NCBI GenBank assembly: GCA_025200525.1
Contig: CM045762.1
Coordinates: 78,117,217-78,181,216 of the forward strand
Source: Camellia lanceoleosa
Lineage: Eukaryota; Streptophyta; Magnoliopsida; Ericales; Theaceae
DNA length: 64,000 nt
Direction: 5' to 3'
The notes below the pieces were generated by a model. That model had not been told where the DNA came from. It searched no databases and worked only from the letters and a program-made list of their open reading frames with translations. This document shows, piece after piece, positions 9,784-21,780 of this stretch. The translations under genes and the position numbers were made by a program. Position 1 is the stretch's first letter. Each line of letters starts with the position of its first letter.

Positions 9784-10925
9784 TGAAAAATCTAGAAACC
9801 CTAGATATTGATTTGTGATTATGTACCAATTTTAAGCAAAATATAACAATCCTAATCAAACAATCAAGAGAAAGAGACACAAAGATTTTACGTGGAAAAA
9901 TCACAATTGGACACCTTCCAATTGTGATAAAAAAACCACGAGCAACTGCCACAAGAACAATCCACTAAGAAGATTTAAAGGAATTACACAGATATCACTC
10001 TCAATTATCTAGCGAATCCACAACGCCTAATTGAACCAACCTCTATGTGCCTCTTCCAACCCCATCTTCAGCACGGAATTGTCTTTCTGATGAGCCACTC
10101 CGGATTCCACCAAAGCTTCAGGCTCGAATTCTTCAGAATTCACAACTGAAGAACAACTCTCTCTTTTGTGTATAACAAACAAACCTTTGATGTACTCTAT
10201 TTAAACCATGAGTTGAATACTCAATAAAACATCAAAAAAAAAAAAAAACAAAATATCCCCAGATATAAACCTTTAAGAACCAAAAAGAAGATCTGGAGGA
10301 CTTTTATCAATCCCTTAGTTTTGGGAGAAAACCAAGTATTTATAGAGAACCAAAAGTAATCTTAGATTGGGAAAAAAACAAACTCCTTGAGAAATCTGGA
10401 TTTTAAGGCTCGCTCGAGCGAAGATTTGCTGGCTCGAGCGAGGAGTGTATTTTTCATGATTTCTACTAGTGCCTTGGCTCGAGCGAGGAATACACTCTTT
10501 CAGGTTTTTGTATGGACACAATCCTTGGCTCGAGCGAGAACTCCTTGGATCGAGCGAGCAAACCTTCGCTCGAGCGAGCTCTTCTTTGTTCGAGCGACCA
10601 ATGGCAGACATGCAATTTTGAATGCAATTTTGCATTTTGCTTACCATGAAATGACTCGACCCCCGTAATAATCAGCGAAGTGGCAATCTTGAAAGCATTA
10701 ACATCACAAACTTCTCTGCATAGCTCGATTCGGGTTTGAATTTGCATCTAATAAACTCATAGCCTCATTGAAATAAAAGTGCGAAAATAAATACATCTGA
10801 AAGGAGTTTTGTCAAACGGGGTTGCCAAGAATAAAAACCGAACAAGTTCAATTACTGTAACTTTGGTAATAGAAATAAATTTGAAATAGATTAGAAGAGT
10901 CTTGCTAAACCCCCTATTTCATCAC
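9784..10925 (-). mobile_element. Degenerate copia-type LTR copy, minus orientation
   Basis: Its left edge TGAAAAATCTAGAAACCC is the complement of an LTR 3' end. The complement of 9790-9935 matches, block by block, the last 150 bases of the Sirevirus 3' LTR (ATCACAATT..., TTTTACGT..., GTGTCT, AATTGGTAC, AATCAC). Seven GCTCGAGCGA-like words lie at 10410-10600. There is no coding sequence; the ORFs across the repeats exist in several frames. The inner edge is not clear. Confidence 0.55.
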
Positions 10926-11030
10926 TTCCAAGTATAATAAGGTGGCAAACAATCTTGAAAAGAGTGAGAAGAGATTGAAGAAAGTTGATTGGTTAATATT
11001 ATTTACCACCTCGTTAAATGAAAAGTTTAA

Positions 11031-12150
11031 AACCCCTGAGATATGAATTTATGATTATGTTTGAATTTTAAATAATAAATGACAATCTTAATCAAAAAAT
11101 CAAGGACAAATCAAAACAATGATTTAATGTGAAATAAAAAACCACAATTATTAGAGCGCCTTTAATTGTGATAAAAAATCACCGGCCAAAACTATAACAT
11201 AATCCACTAAAAAGACAAAAAAAGGAATTACACAAGTGTACTGTCAATTACCTAGCAAATCTACGCTCAAATTGAACCAATCCCGATGTGCCTATTTCAC
11301 CACCGTTTTCACCTTGGAATTGATCTGCCTAACGTTCCACAACGCAGATGTCGAATTCACGATGATGAGCTATTCCAGAATCCACCAAAGTTTTAGACAA
11401 TTCCTCGGAATCCACTGAAGAACACTACTCTGTTTTGTGAATAAAAGAAAACAAAAAAAATCCCTTGATGATATTAATATGAAGTTCATAGATCCATTGA
11501 TCACTATCAAATCATTAAGAAAACACTCAAAAAAATACCCTCTAATATATTAAAAAAAAAAAAAAAAAACCTTGGTATCTTTGCTCTCCCAGATTTTGGT
11601 TGGCCTAAACTCTAAAAATAGCGAACGACACACTTTATAGAAAATAGAGTCATAAAGACCGCTTGAGTGACTACTTCATCGCTTGAGCGAACTCACTAAA
11701 ATGTGTGCCCATCACTCGAGCCAAAACTCCACCGCTCGAATGCATAAAGAATTCCCTCAGTAGTTCAATTTATGCTACAAAAACACTAGATGATGTCATT
11801 GACCGCTTGAGCAATCAATCAACTTTGACTTTCGGGAGTGTTGCCCTTGGACCCTACTAGGGTATAACCCCTGACCCGCCATGGGGCGCTGCCCCCGAGA
11901 CCCTCGTGAGCTAATCAGCCAACTCAATCCCTGTACATAATCAGCGAAGTGATAACACATGAAAAGATTAAGATCACAAACTCCTCTACATAGACACAAT
12001 TTAGGTTAGATTCATATCTAAACATTGACATACTCATTGAAACATAAGAGGGAATAAAATTACAACTGAAATGAATTTTATCAAACAGGAGTGCTAATTA
12101 CAAAAAACCAAACATTAAAAGTGCAATTGGGGGGTGATGAAATAAGGAGA
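11031..12150 (-). mobile_element. Second degenerate LTR copy of the same family
   Basis: It runs parallel to 9784-10925: ATTTATGATTATGT, GACAATCTTAATCAAA, CACAATTATTAGAGCGCC, ACATAATCCACTA, GGAATTACACA, the CGCTTGAG/CTCGAG words (11660-11820), AATCAGCGAAGTG and CATTGAAA all recur in order. Only about 105 bases separate the two copies, with no gag or pol between. They could be two solo LTRs, or an element that has lost its interior. Confidence 0.55.
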
Positions 12151-14402
12151 TTGGGGCATTTCTCTAAATGAGTAATAGTTTGAAGAATAATTTTGTGAAT
12201 AGAGATAGACAAACGAGTTTTAAATTTTGGACTCAAAAACTATTTGAAAATCTAAGCCAAAGGTAGGCTTTTAGTCTTAATTTTTTTTTTTTTTTTTTTA
12301 AATGCTTCATATTCATTATGTGTTCTATTACACCGAATTAAATCTACATCACACGTTAATATTATTGATAAATTTCTAATCAATTTTTTAAATTTCTTAA
12401 CATTTTTGAAAACATCCAAATGAGGCCTATCTAGTATGCTCATCTGAATAATGCATGTGATGGTATTTACTAAGGGTGAGCATCGTTTGGTGTTAAAATG
12501 TATTGGTGTCGTGTTATTTTGTATTATGTCAAAATTACTTTAAAATTAGAGTATTTTTACTTGAATGGTTATTTTTGGAGATGGCGCTTTAGACAAAGAA
12601 AAAAAGACATATAATTATGCTCTTAAAATAAAAAAACAATAAATTTGGCATGTTAGGCAGAGTGCTTCTTTTAAATATGTCAAATAACACTCAAAGTCTT
12701 CAAAAAAAATATATATATTGGCATACCAGTTTTTGGAGGTCGTGTGAGATGCTCTCAACCCATCTTATTTATTGAATAAGTTTGAATGTAATTTATTATA
12801 AGTTAAAAGTTCTTAATTAAAAAATAGAAATTACAAACAACTTCCAGTTAATTATTTTTATCAGCTTATTTACGTTTTTTTGAAGAATAAGTTGTAAGTA
12901 GAAGTGACACAAAATAGTCTAACACAATCTTCCAAAATAAAAATTGAAAATTGAAAAATCAAAAAATTATAAATAGCTCATATAAGTTGCACCAAACAAC
13001 TCTATTATTTTGTGTTATTGTAACGTGTCATTTTATGTCTGTGTTTCGTATGTGTTGAGTTAACTATGTCAAAAGTTTTTACCCTGAGTTCAATTTAAAA
13101 TATGTGTATGAAAAAATAAAAATTATCTATAAGAAAAAATTAAATGAAACTAATCTCTACTAGTTGAAATTATTCATAAAAATATTTGATTTAAACTCAA
13201 TTCTATTTTTGTAATTTATTAAACTATGTCCTATTATTATTATTTTAATTAGATTAACTCTAAAATAGTAGACAAAAAATATATTATTTTCAATTAAAAA
13301 CAAAATAATATTGTATTAACTTTTAAATGCTATTTTACCTACTTTTTAATCAATTGATGGAGTTACATAAGATTAAAAAATGCTATTTTGAAATAATATT
13401 AAAATGTGTAATTAATTTTTCACTAAAAGTTTATCCGTATTAATTTTATGCTATGCAGGTTAGACACTGACTTAATCCATTTAATATTCAATGTCCTATT
13501 TGTGTTCGTGTTAACCAACTAAATTCATGTATGCTCGAGCCTGGTTATCTTGTTATATTAAAAGTTCTCATCCTTAATATTTATCAACTGTATTGAAAGA
13601 TATGTTAAAAATTGTCTATTTTATGTATTAATTTGACAATTAATTACTAACTTTCGTTGTAAAAAAAAAAAAATAAATAAATAAAATAAAACTATTTTAT
13701 TGATTTGGCATGACCTGACTAATTTCTCCAATTCTTAGGAATCTTCGACCTCGAATATTCATTAGTTGACTTACCGTGTCAACTGTTTCGAGTGGACTGC
13801 TAGCAGAACCGAACGTTACGTACAAGGAAAGGAAATTATCTACAAAAAGAAAAGAAAAGAAAAGAAAAAAGGTTTGTTCTAGTCAGTTGTCAATGCAATT
13901 CTTAGGTTTTTATACTAAATATTACGTTGGACACTGGTATGGTATGGATTGATTTTGAGGTTCTATTTTATTACAAATGAAGAGAGACAAGTTAGTTCAA
14001 AAAAAGAAAGATAAGACAAAGTCCTAAGATGCATTTCGCTTAGACGCCACTCCTCTTCCTAATTTCAATGTCTACATGTTAACTTATTATTAAATTTTGA
14101 TCGTCACTTTATTCCATGAGTAATGTTAGAGATTTATAATTAGAATTTTTAAATTTATTCATAATGATATGGTAAGAGAGTAGACCCTTTATAATTAAAT
14201 ATATGACAAATCAAAAGTTAACATTTATCCTGTTACATCATTGTGAATAAAATTATAGGAGATTTTTTTGTGAAGTTTAAACATTTTCTTTATTCAACAT
14301 ATTTTTTCAGAATGCCTAAATACTTCTACTGTTTGTGTTTTTTGTTCACTTGTCTTCTTGGTTTGTTTGTTTTTCTACGTGCAAGTCACAGATAGGTGAG
14401 TA
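12151..14402. other. Intergenic with a possible degraded MITE nest
   Basis: No gene. Inverted ends TAAGGGTGAGCATCG (12470) and CTCATCCTTAA (13569-13579) suggest an old DNA element of about 1.1 kb. A sequence related to the tandem repeats at 2044-2497, in opposite orientation, lies inside at 12765-13010. An (AAATA)n tract is near 13670. Confidence 0.4.
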
Positions 14403-15240
14403 AGGCCGGTCCTAAGTATTATATGGCCCGAGGTGACCACTTGAGGGGAGCCCTTCGCCTAGGGTCTTTTTACATATTTATCGCACAAAATAAATAAAAA
14501 TAAATAAATAACATATTAATAGCCAAAAAAAAAAAAATGAAAAATGTATTGCTAGTATCTATATAAATTTACTTGTGTATATATAATTACAATTTATTTA
14601 CATAAATTAAAATAAGAAAAAATAGATGATATTACGTTGCTTTATAGATTAGCAAAATCCAATTTAAAATAAAGCTCTGTTTGTTTTAAAATAAAATATT
14701 TTCGAGGATAACATTTTACTTATTTTTTTGTTGTTTGTCTAGCCAACAAGTAATTAAAAATATTTTTTAGTCATAAGGAAATAAATAAATTATGTTTTAA
14801 AAGTCCTTCAATTATTTTTTTGCTCTATCTCGATGTAGTTCATCAACTTCAATCCATGTCAAATTATATTCTTTTCTTTTTAAAGTTTTATCTATAACTA
14901 GTTCATTATTAAACTTTTCCTTGTAGAAAAAGAATTGTCAACCAAACACACGAAATTTTTTTTTTGTCCAAAATTATTTTATGATGTAAAATATTTTACA
15001 TCAAAACAAACTTAAGCCTAAAAATAAAAATGTCAAACAAATGTAAACCTATATCATATAAAAATTGAGCCAACAAGGACTTTCTTTGGAGCCTTCTAGA
15101 TTGGGCCAATATTAGATTAGGCCATATTTTAATTTCTAATAGTAAAGTGAACTTAAAACAATTTAGGAACCATTATTTTAGTTCAAATTTTGGGGCGCAA
15201 GACAAAGGCCTCTATTGTCTCTGCCCAGGCCAGGCTTGCA
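14403..15240. mobile_element. Degraded hAT-like non-autonomous element
   Basis: It starts AGGCCGGTCCTAAG...GGCCCGAGG and ends with AAAGGCCTCTATTGTCTCTGCCCAGGCCAGGCTTG, the usual layout of the plant repeat whose ends read GGGCCGGCCCTG. The interior is AT-rich and non-coding. Target duplications are no longer clear. Confidence 0.4.
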
Positions 15241-15290
15241 AATAAGGTAGTGTTAGATTTATATAAATTGTTGGACATATTTCTTAGTAC

Positions 15291-16303
15291 TAGTTAGATC
15301 ACTATGTTTATATCTAGAAAAATAATGACAAATTAGCAATGTTATCTTTGTATGTGGATGACATATTGTTAGCAGAAAATTGTCTAGATATGATTAAGAA
15401 AATCAAAACTTTCTTCACATCTAGTTTGAAATGAAAGATATGGGTCCTGCAACCTATATTCTAGGAATTAGAATTCCAAGAGATGGAAATTCAAAATTAT
15501 TATATCTAGATCAAGAAAAATATCTAAAAAATGTGCTCAAAAGATTTAATATGAATAATTGCAATTCTTTAAGCATACCAATTTGTGAGGGACAAAGTCT
15601 CAGTAAAAGTTTGAGTCCTCAAAATAAGTTCAAAATTGAGGAAATGAGAGATGTCTCATATTTTCAGGCAGTAGGTAGCCTAATGTATGCTATGACAAGC
15701 ACAAGGCTTGATGTCTGTTATGCCGTTGGATTGATAAGTAGGTTTCAATTCAATCCAGGTAAAGAATATTGCAAGCAGTTAAAAGAATATTAAGATATTT
15801 AAAAAATACCGAGGGTTTAAAATTATGTTTTGGTTTGTGTGATCTAGAAATAAGAGGATATATTGGCGCAGATTTTGCAAGAGATGTAGGTGATAGAAAA
15901 TCTACTAGTGGTCATGTGTTCTTATTTGGTGGAACAACAGTTTCTTGATTAAGTAAGAAACAAAGTTGTGTTGCAAAGTATACTATGGAAGCTGAGTACA
16001 TAGCTCGCTGCATAGCAGTTAGTAATGCGATCTGGATAAAGTAATTTGTTGACAGTTTACAATTAGGTATACCTGCTAGACCGGTCAATATGTTTTGTGA
16101 CAATCAGTCCGCCGTCTCATTAATAAAAAGTGGAGCGAATAACTTTAAGGGAAAACATATTGATGTACATTATCACTATATTCAAGCTATAGTGGAGATG
16201 GGAGAAATTAAAGTCGATTATATACCCTTAGACGAGATGGTGGCCAATCTAGTGACCAAAGGGTTGTTTCTAGAAACATTTAAAGAACATGTAGCTAATA
16301 TGT
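15291..16303 (+). pseudogene. Ty1/copia RT-RNase H fragment, 5'-truncated
   Basis: Reverse transcriptase with its catalytic YVDD at 15351-15362, followed by the palm/thumb region (FEMKDMGPATYILGIRI) and the hallmark VGSLMYAMTSTRLDVCYAVG. After a frameshift near 15780 come RNase H blocks: GADFARD (tribe D), STSGHVFLFG, EAEYIA, FCDNQSAVSL and the HIDVHYHYI segment. In-frame stops occur at 15309, 15946 and about 16041. gag, protease, integrase and the first half of RT are missing. The 300 bases after it run to the CACTA insertion at 16602, and sequence beyond 39422 probably continues the same element. The copia superfamily is certain; the lineage is not. Confidence 0.85.
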
Positions 16304-16629
16304 GATTGAAAAATGCCAAAATAGGTGGTTTAGCTACTTATATAAGAGCATAGTTGGATCACTCTGGGGACGCCTGGATAACCGATGTTATGCGACTTTA
16401 TCTTGCATGGAAACATATGTTTGGTTAGGTAATAAGGTAGAGGAATTGATAAGGTATGGACATCATAATTAGCATAAGATGTAAAGTCTATGATATGCAA
16501 CATGTTGACTAGGTGATGTTGTCTGCTTGATCAGCAAAAAGTCGCTAATTGTTAACAAAAACCTTTAGGAATGGGCCTTAGAGGAAGTACTCAACAATAA
16601 TCATTACAAGAAATTGCATTTTTCGCAGC

Positions 16630-17100
16630 ATAACAAAATATGTTGCTAAAAGGAAAAACTCGTTAGCAAAAAGTTTCGCCGACACACAGAGCTACGTCAG
16701 CAACCCATAGGTAAAAGTGAGTCGGCAAAACTTTTTGCCGATGAAATTATCATTACGTTGGTAAAAGTAGTTCAAATATGATGATTGTGTGGCACTTTTC
16801 CAAACGTAAATTTGCATCGGCAAAAAATATACTTTTAGCAACAAAATATGAGTCGGCAAAAGTAAACTTTTGGCGACAAATTTATGTCGGTAAATGTTGT
16901 CGTTTGCCGACGATTTGTTTGTTAAGAAAGCTTTACTTTTGGCAACGACAAATTTGCATTGGTAAAAAATACACTTCTAGCAACACAATATGAGTCGGCA
17001 AAAGTAAACTTTTGGCAACACATTTACCGACAAGTTGTTTATCGAGAAAGCTTTACTTTTTGACAACGACAAATTTACATCGGAAAAAATAATTGAAAAT
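16630..17100. repeat. CACTA left subterminal repeats
   Basis: Short units built from GTCGGCAAAAGT, AACTTTTGGCGACAAAT and TTGCCGACGA recur in both orientations. A larger direct duplication of ~145 bp is visible (AAATTTGCATCGG...TATGAGTCGGCAAAAGTAAACTTTTGG at 16808 and again near 16951). Confidence 0.75.
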
Positions 17101-19035
17101 TATTCATATTTCTTTTATAAGATTTACATATTTACAAGAGACATCCCTCAAGCACAGCAGAGCTATCAACAACAAAACACAAGAAAACAAAAGCTAAATA
17201 AGGCACCAGAGTCTAATAACTAAATTGCATTTCCAACAAACCAAATATAAACTAACAACATAATTATAACTAACAGACTGCAACAGACAACAACATACAA
17301 TAGCAAACAACAACAAACTGCAAGATACAACTAACAACCAGCATCCAAAACAGCCATAGGCATGCGCCCAAAAAAGAAAAATAATAAACTTCTACAGAAA
17401 TGGAACCCGCACGCCATGCCACGGCCTCGGCCCGCACGCCATGCCACGGCCTCGGCCCGCATGACTTGCCAAGGCCTCGGCCCGCACGGCATGCCACGGC
17501 CTAGGCCCGCATGCCTTGCCAAGGCCTCGGCCCGCAAGCCTTGCCACGGCGTTGCCCAGCGTGCCATGCCTTAGCCTCGGCCCGCATGCCTTGCCACAGC
17601 CTCGGCCCGCATGAAATGCAACGGCCCCGGCCCGCATTAGCATATCAGCATCCAGAACAGCAACAGGCTACAACACACTGGCAAAACAACAATCTACAAG
17701 CTAACAGTAGCAGATAGCAATAGATTGCAACAGACAACTAATAACTAACATCCAAAAATAGCCAAATGCATGCACCCAAATAATAATAATAATAATATTA
17801 ATAATAATAATAAATTGCTGCAAAATTGGAATAATAGTAGCATATTAGTATCCAGACAATTTGTACAATAGCAACAGCATAGCAGGCCAAAAGCATATTA
17901 GCACAGACGCACATCAACACACCAGCACACAACAACACTATAGCAAGATAGTAGCATTGCAAAGAAGCCAACAAAGAAACAAATAAGACGACACAAGAGC
18001 ATTATAGCATGCTAGCAAAGATATCAACAAAACACACCAATTTTAGCAACACAACAACAAACCAACACCAAAGACCTATTCAAACAACAAATCAAGACTA
18101 GAACACACTAACTCGTTTCAAGAATCACATACATGGATGTCTAGAACAAGCCCAAACATGACATATAAACCACCTAGGAAATGGAAACTCAACCAATATT
18201 GTTACAAACAAAAACAATAATCATCTAAGCCATCACAAAAGAAACCCATGTACAGCTCAGATGTGAGAGCAAATCAAAATAAAAACAATATCAAACACAA
18301 GCACCATCATCTGAAAGGAGCCACCAAGAAACATGAAGATACTCTAATTTTTCTGTAACCTGTAGTTCTTTGTAAAACATACAAAAAAATCTATATATAA
18401 CAAATAATACAAACTAATCTTAACACAACATCATAACCTATAAAATGAAACGAAGATAAAATGAATGTGTACGCAGAAACAACAAATTATCATATATTTA
18501 ATGACCATATATATCACTACCGAACCACGAACATCCAACTCCGATCCATATCTGATCATGAGATAGTAGTTAATACCAATGGGGCACAACCTTTATTAGT
18601 AATAGACAATGAATGAGTCACTTCAAATGTCTTATAAATTTTCAATTATTAGAAACACCACTACAATAATATCATATGATTTTCAAACTACCTAGGAATT
18701 TTACATTTCAAAATGCATAAGAGTTTAAAAAAAAAAAATGTTAATAAGAATGTACATGTATGACCATCCATATCTCAATTTCTCCTTTTTAGTAAAAAAA
18801 ATAAAAAATAAAAAATAAAAAAACAGTGAAAGCATATACATTTAGATAAATTTTAGCAATATTTAATTATTATTATTATTATTGTTATTATTATTATTAT
18901 TATTTTTAACAATCCATGTTCACTCACGAGAAAATATATTTGTTCTCATACTTTGTGATTATGTGAACAAAACACAAAATTTTATTAATCTAAATCTGCT
19001 AATCCCACATTCAAAAATTATATTAACACCACTTA
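17101..19035. other. CACTA interior, left part: non-coding
   Basis: Apart from the minisatellite, this is A/C-rich sequence (many CAACAA, AACAGCA words) without a convincing ORF. (AAT)n-type microsatellites lie at 17780-17815 and 18866-18905. No transposase motif was found in any frame. Confidence 0.6.
17406..17639. repeat. GC-rich 25-bp minisatellite, about nine units
   Basis: Each 25-base unit has the order CCCGCA, then GCCATGCC or GCCTTGCC, then ACGGCCTCGG. Nine units follow each other with a few substitutions each, then a partial unit. Because 25 is not a multiple of three, the array reads open in several frames with rotating peptides (PRPARHA, AEALA, GRGMAC); these are repeat artefacts rather than genes. 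Confidence 0.9.
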
Positions 19036-19424
19036 AAGCTGTGTGCGGTCGTTGAGTCGACATGAATGTTGTGGAATCAACATCAATCAAATCAATCCTG
19101 AGACGAAGATTGCGGTGGAAGATATACAAAGCGTTGAAGACAAATTGACAAAGTTTGGATAATTTGTTTGAGTATTTTGTATTCTTTGTTTCCTTCATAG
19201 TGGATTGTTTTGTGGCGTTTCGCCTGTTGTTTTTTTAATCACAATTGGAGGCGTTCCAATAGTGATTTTTTCTACATAAAAATCATTTGTGTCTATTTAT
19301 TGTTTCTAAAATAATAATCTAAATCACTTTCGTACATGCTTGATAATTTAAATTGTCAGTTTTAATTGTTTGGGAATTGGTACAATTAATTCTTGATCTA
19401 GTCACGAATCACTTAGGTTTTTTA
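19036..19424 (+). repeat. Sirevirus 5' LTR, truncated
   Basis: Matches the last ~380 bases of the 3' LTR from AAGCTGTGTG onward (19037 against 37430), including GCGGTGGAAGATATACAAAG and CACGAATCACTTAGG. The upstream ~510 bases present in the 3' LTR are missing. Confidence 0.85.
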
Positions 19425-19425
19425 A

Positions 19426-19438
19426 TTGGTATCAGGGC
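19426..19438 (+). promoter_or_regulatory. Primer binding site (initiator tRNA-Met)
   Basis: TTGGTATCAGGGC directly after the LTR end; it differs by one base from TGGTATCAGAGC, the complement of the plant initiator tRNA-Met 3' end commonly used by copia elements. Confidence 0.85.
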
Positions 19439-19496
19439 AGGTCACTCATTGTTTTTATCAAAACTATAGAAGTGTGATTTTGTGTGATTGGTGATA

Positions 19497-20230
19497 TGGA
19501 TTCAATTCGTGAAAGTAACTCGACCCATAAACCTCCGTTACTTGATGGTATAAACTATTCTTATTAGAAAGCTCGCATGAGAGCGTTTTTAAAATCTATC
19601 GATAAGAAAGTTTTGGCACTGTGTGTTCAATAGGTTGAGTGAACTTGTTGTCACCATTGATGGTGTTGATATTCCCAAACCTCTTGATAAATGGGATGCA
19701 TTCTATTATCAAAATTCGAGTTGGAACAGTAAGGCTCTCAACTCCCTCTTTTGTGCTATCACACCTGAAGAGTTTCGACGTATTTGTACTTATGAGGTAG
19801 CAAAAGAGGCTTGGGATATCCTTGAAACTATTCATGAGGGTACTACTTCTGTTAAAAGGTTAAAACTTCAACGTCTCACCTCTGCTTTTGAAACTCTTTT
19901 TATGCATGATGATGTGACGTTTGATGATTTTTATGCTAAACTTAGTGACATCGTGAATTCCTGTTTTACACTCGGTGAAAAAATCCCTGAAGCTAAGGTT
20001 GTTGGGAAAATTTTGAAGTCTTTACCCGAGAAGTTCCAATCAAAAGTTATAGTTATTGAGGAGGCTTAGGATGTTGATACCCTCAAGCTTGACTAGTTGG
20101 TTAGAAACTTGCAGACTTATGAAGCCCACCAGATTTCTAAGAAAAAAACAAAAAAATAGTGTGGCTTTTACTAGTGCTCATGAGACTAGAAAAACCTTTG
20201 AGATTCGAGATGACGACTATGTTTACTAAA
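19497..20230 (+). pseudogene. Sirevirus gag, N-terminal capsid part
   Basis: Starts with MDSIRESNS at 19497 and PPLLDGINYSY (gag UBN2-type start). An in-frame stop at 19565 replaces the Trp of YSYWKARM. After a frameshift near 19630 the capsid helices continue: LNSLFCAITPEEFRRICTYE, VAKEAWDILETIHEGT, LKLQRLTSAFETLFM, FDDFYAKLSDIVNSCF and GEKIPEAKVVGKILKSLPEK, ending in stops at 20067 and 20093. The product would form the capsid-like particle shell. The frame is clearly broken. Confidence 0.85.
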
Positions 20231-20281
20231 TAGTTAAAAAAAAAAATTAAAGAAAAAGAAGCCTAATTTCAAGGACCCTAT

Positions 20282-20851
20282 TTGAAAAGAGAAAAGTACA
20301 AAATCTTTCCACCAAAAATTGCTTCTAAAACTGAAAACAAGACTGTGAAGGGGCAAGGGGTCAAGTGTTATGAATGTCAAGAGTTTGGACATATTGCTCT
20401 TGAATGTCCATCGAAAAAGAACAGGAAGAAAGTCTATACAATGACTTGGGATAATGCCGGTGAAGACGAAGATAGTACTTACATGGCATTCTGGTCTATT
20501 ATCACTCAACCTCCTCCAAAGCCAATGGAATTTGCTCGTGGTCATAATCTGCACCGTGCTTCTACCTTTGATGGGAGTAATTACTTGTTCTGGAAGATCA
20601 GAATGAGGATGTTTCTGAGAGCTAACGACCTTGAGGGCTGGCAAGCCATTAAAGAGGATGTTGAGAGCATTGATAATCTGAGCAATCAAAGAGTTTTGTC
20701 TACCATTCGTGAAGCAATTTCTAACAAAGAACAACAACGGATTGCTCACTGCACAAAGGCCAAAGATGCATGGGACATTCTGAGTCAATTTCATGAAAGA
20801 GGAGAGTTATCTTCACCACCATCTATCTATCTTCATGCCTTAGTTGCTTGA
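20282..20851 (+). pseudogene. Sirevirus gag zinc knuckle joined to a second UBN2-like gag segment
   Basis: The 189-codon ORF has a CCHC zinc knuckle at residues 30-43 (CYECQEFGHIALEC) that would bind genomic RNA, then an acidic NAGEDED stretch typical of Sirevirus gag. After that comes STFDGSNYLFWKIRMRMFL and KDAWDILSQFHE, which is the beginning of another gag/UBN2 domain; normally this lies N-terminal to the knuckle. Thus the ORF looks like a knuckle with a second gag head attached. The ORF ends with a stop at 20849. Confidence 0.7.
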
Positions 20852-21780
20852 CTAGATGAGGTCCAAGAGAAAGAGGAGCAAAAAAAAGATGATGAGACCT
20901 CTAAGACAATGATGAGATTGATGGTGATGACCTACAACAAGCTTATGAAAAAATTTACAATGAATCTCTGATTTTGTCCAAGATCAATGACAAACTCACT
21001 CTCAAGCTCAAAGCATGTGAAAGCGAAAATGTCAAGCTAAAAGGAAAAATTGCAACAGCAAAGTAGAATGTCATCAAGATCTCTAATGACAGGCAAGACT
21101 TATGTGGGAAACTTCTATCTTGTGAGATCGAAAGGAATGAACTTCTGAAAATATATGCCACATATGAAGAGAAGATTGAAAACCTTGAGATGTCACAAGC
21201 TATATTGGAAGAGATGGTTGGTCAAAAAGATGAAGAACTCAGAGATGCTAGAGCCACAATTGCCTTGTAGAACAAAGGTTCCAAGACATTAGAAGACATC
21301 TTCGGGTCTCAACAAATGGTTTGTGTCAAAAGTGGTCTAGGCTATGATAATGCGACAGTTCATAAGGAACAGGCCACTACATCACATGACCTGAAGACTC
21401 AAACAAAGGGAAAGCTGAAGGTGCAACAGGGTGATCTCTCTCTTCATCTGCTTAACGAGGGTAAGATCAACAAAAGGGAGGTAAAACCTATTTTTATTTG
21501 TCATCATTGTGGTAGGTATAGCCACATTCGTCCTTATTGCTTTGAGTTGTTTGGTAAGGTGTCTCGAAAAGGTAAAAATTCTAATACTTTTTGGGTTAGG
21601 AGACAAACTTACATGTCTAGGTAGAACACCAAGATTCATGAGGGTGTTCACAATGCTAAGACATTTACCAAGACAGCCAGTCCTGATTTTGTTAAGACCA
21701 AAAAGATATGGGTGAGAAAGGGTGACTTGACTTGTTTTGTTGTTGACATTGCTCTAAAAGCACGTGACTCACACATGTGA
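20852..21780 (+). pseudogene. Sirevirus gag C-terminal coiled coil and second zinc knuckle
   Basis: Broken by stops at 21064 and 21268, but reads as a long coiled coil (KINDKLTLKLKACESE, then CEIERNELLKIYATYEEK) followed by SGLGYDNATVH. A second knuckle CHHCGRYSHIRPYC lies at about 21498-21540. Both are standard in SIRE-type elements. Confidence 0.75.

Noticed and set aside
10315..10747. ORFs with repeated ARARS/SLEPR-like peptides
   Set aside because: They are translations of the GCTCGAGCGA repeat in three frames on both strands, within a degenerate LTR.
17270..17717. Arg/Pro/Ala-rich ORFs on both strands
   Set aside because: Produced by the 25-bp minisatellite; every frame is open because the repeat lacks stop codons.
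19426..19438. Possible tRNA gene
   Set aside because: Only the 3'-end complement of initiator tRNA-Met is present; it is a retrotransposon primer binding site, with no cloverleaf around it.
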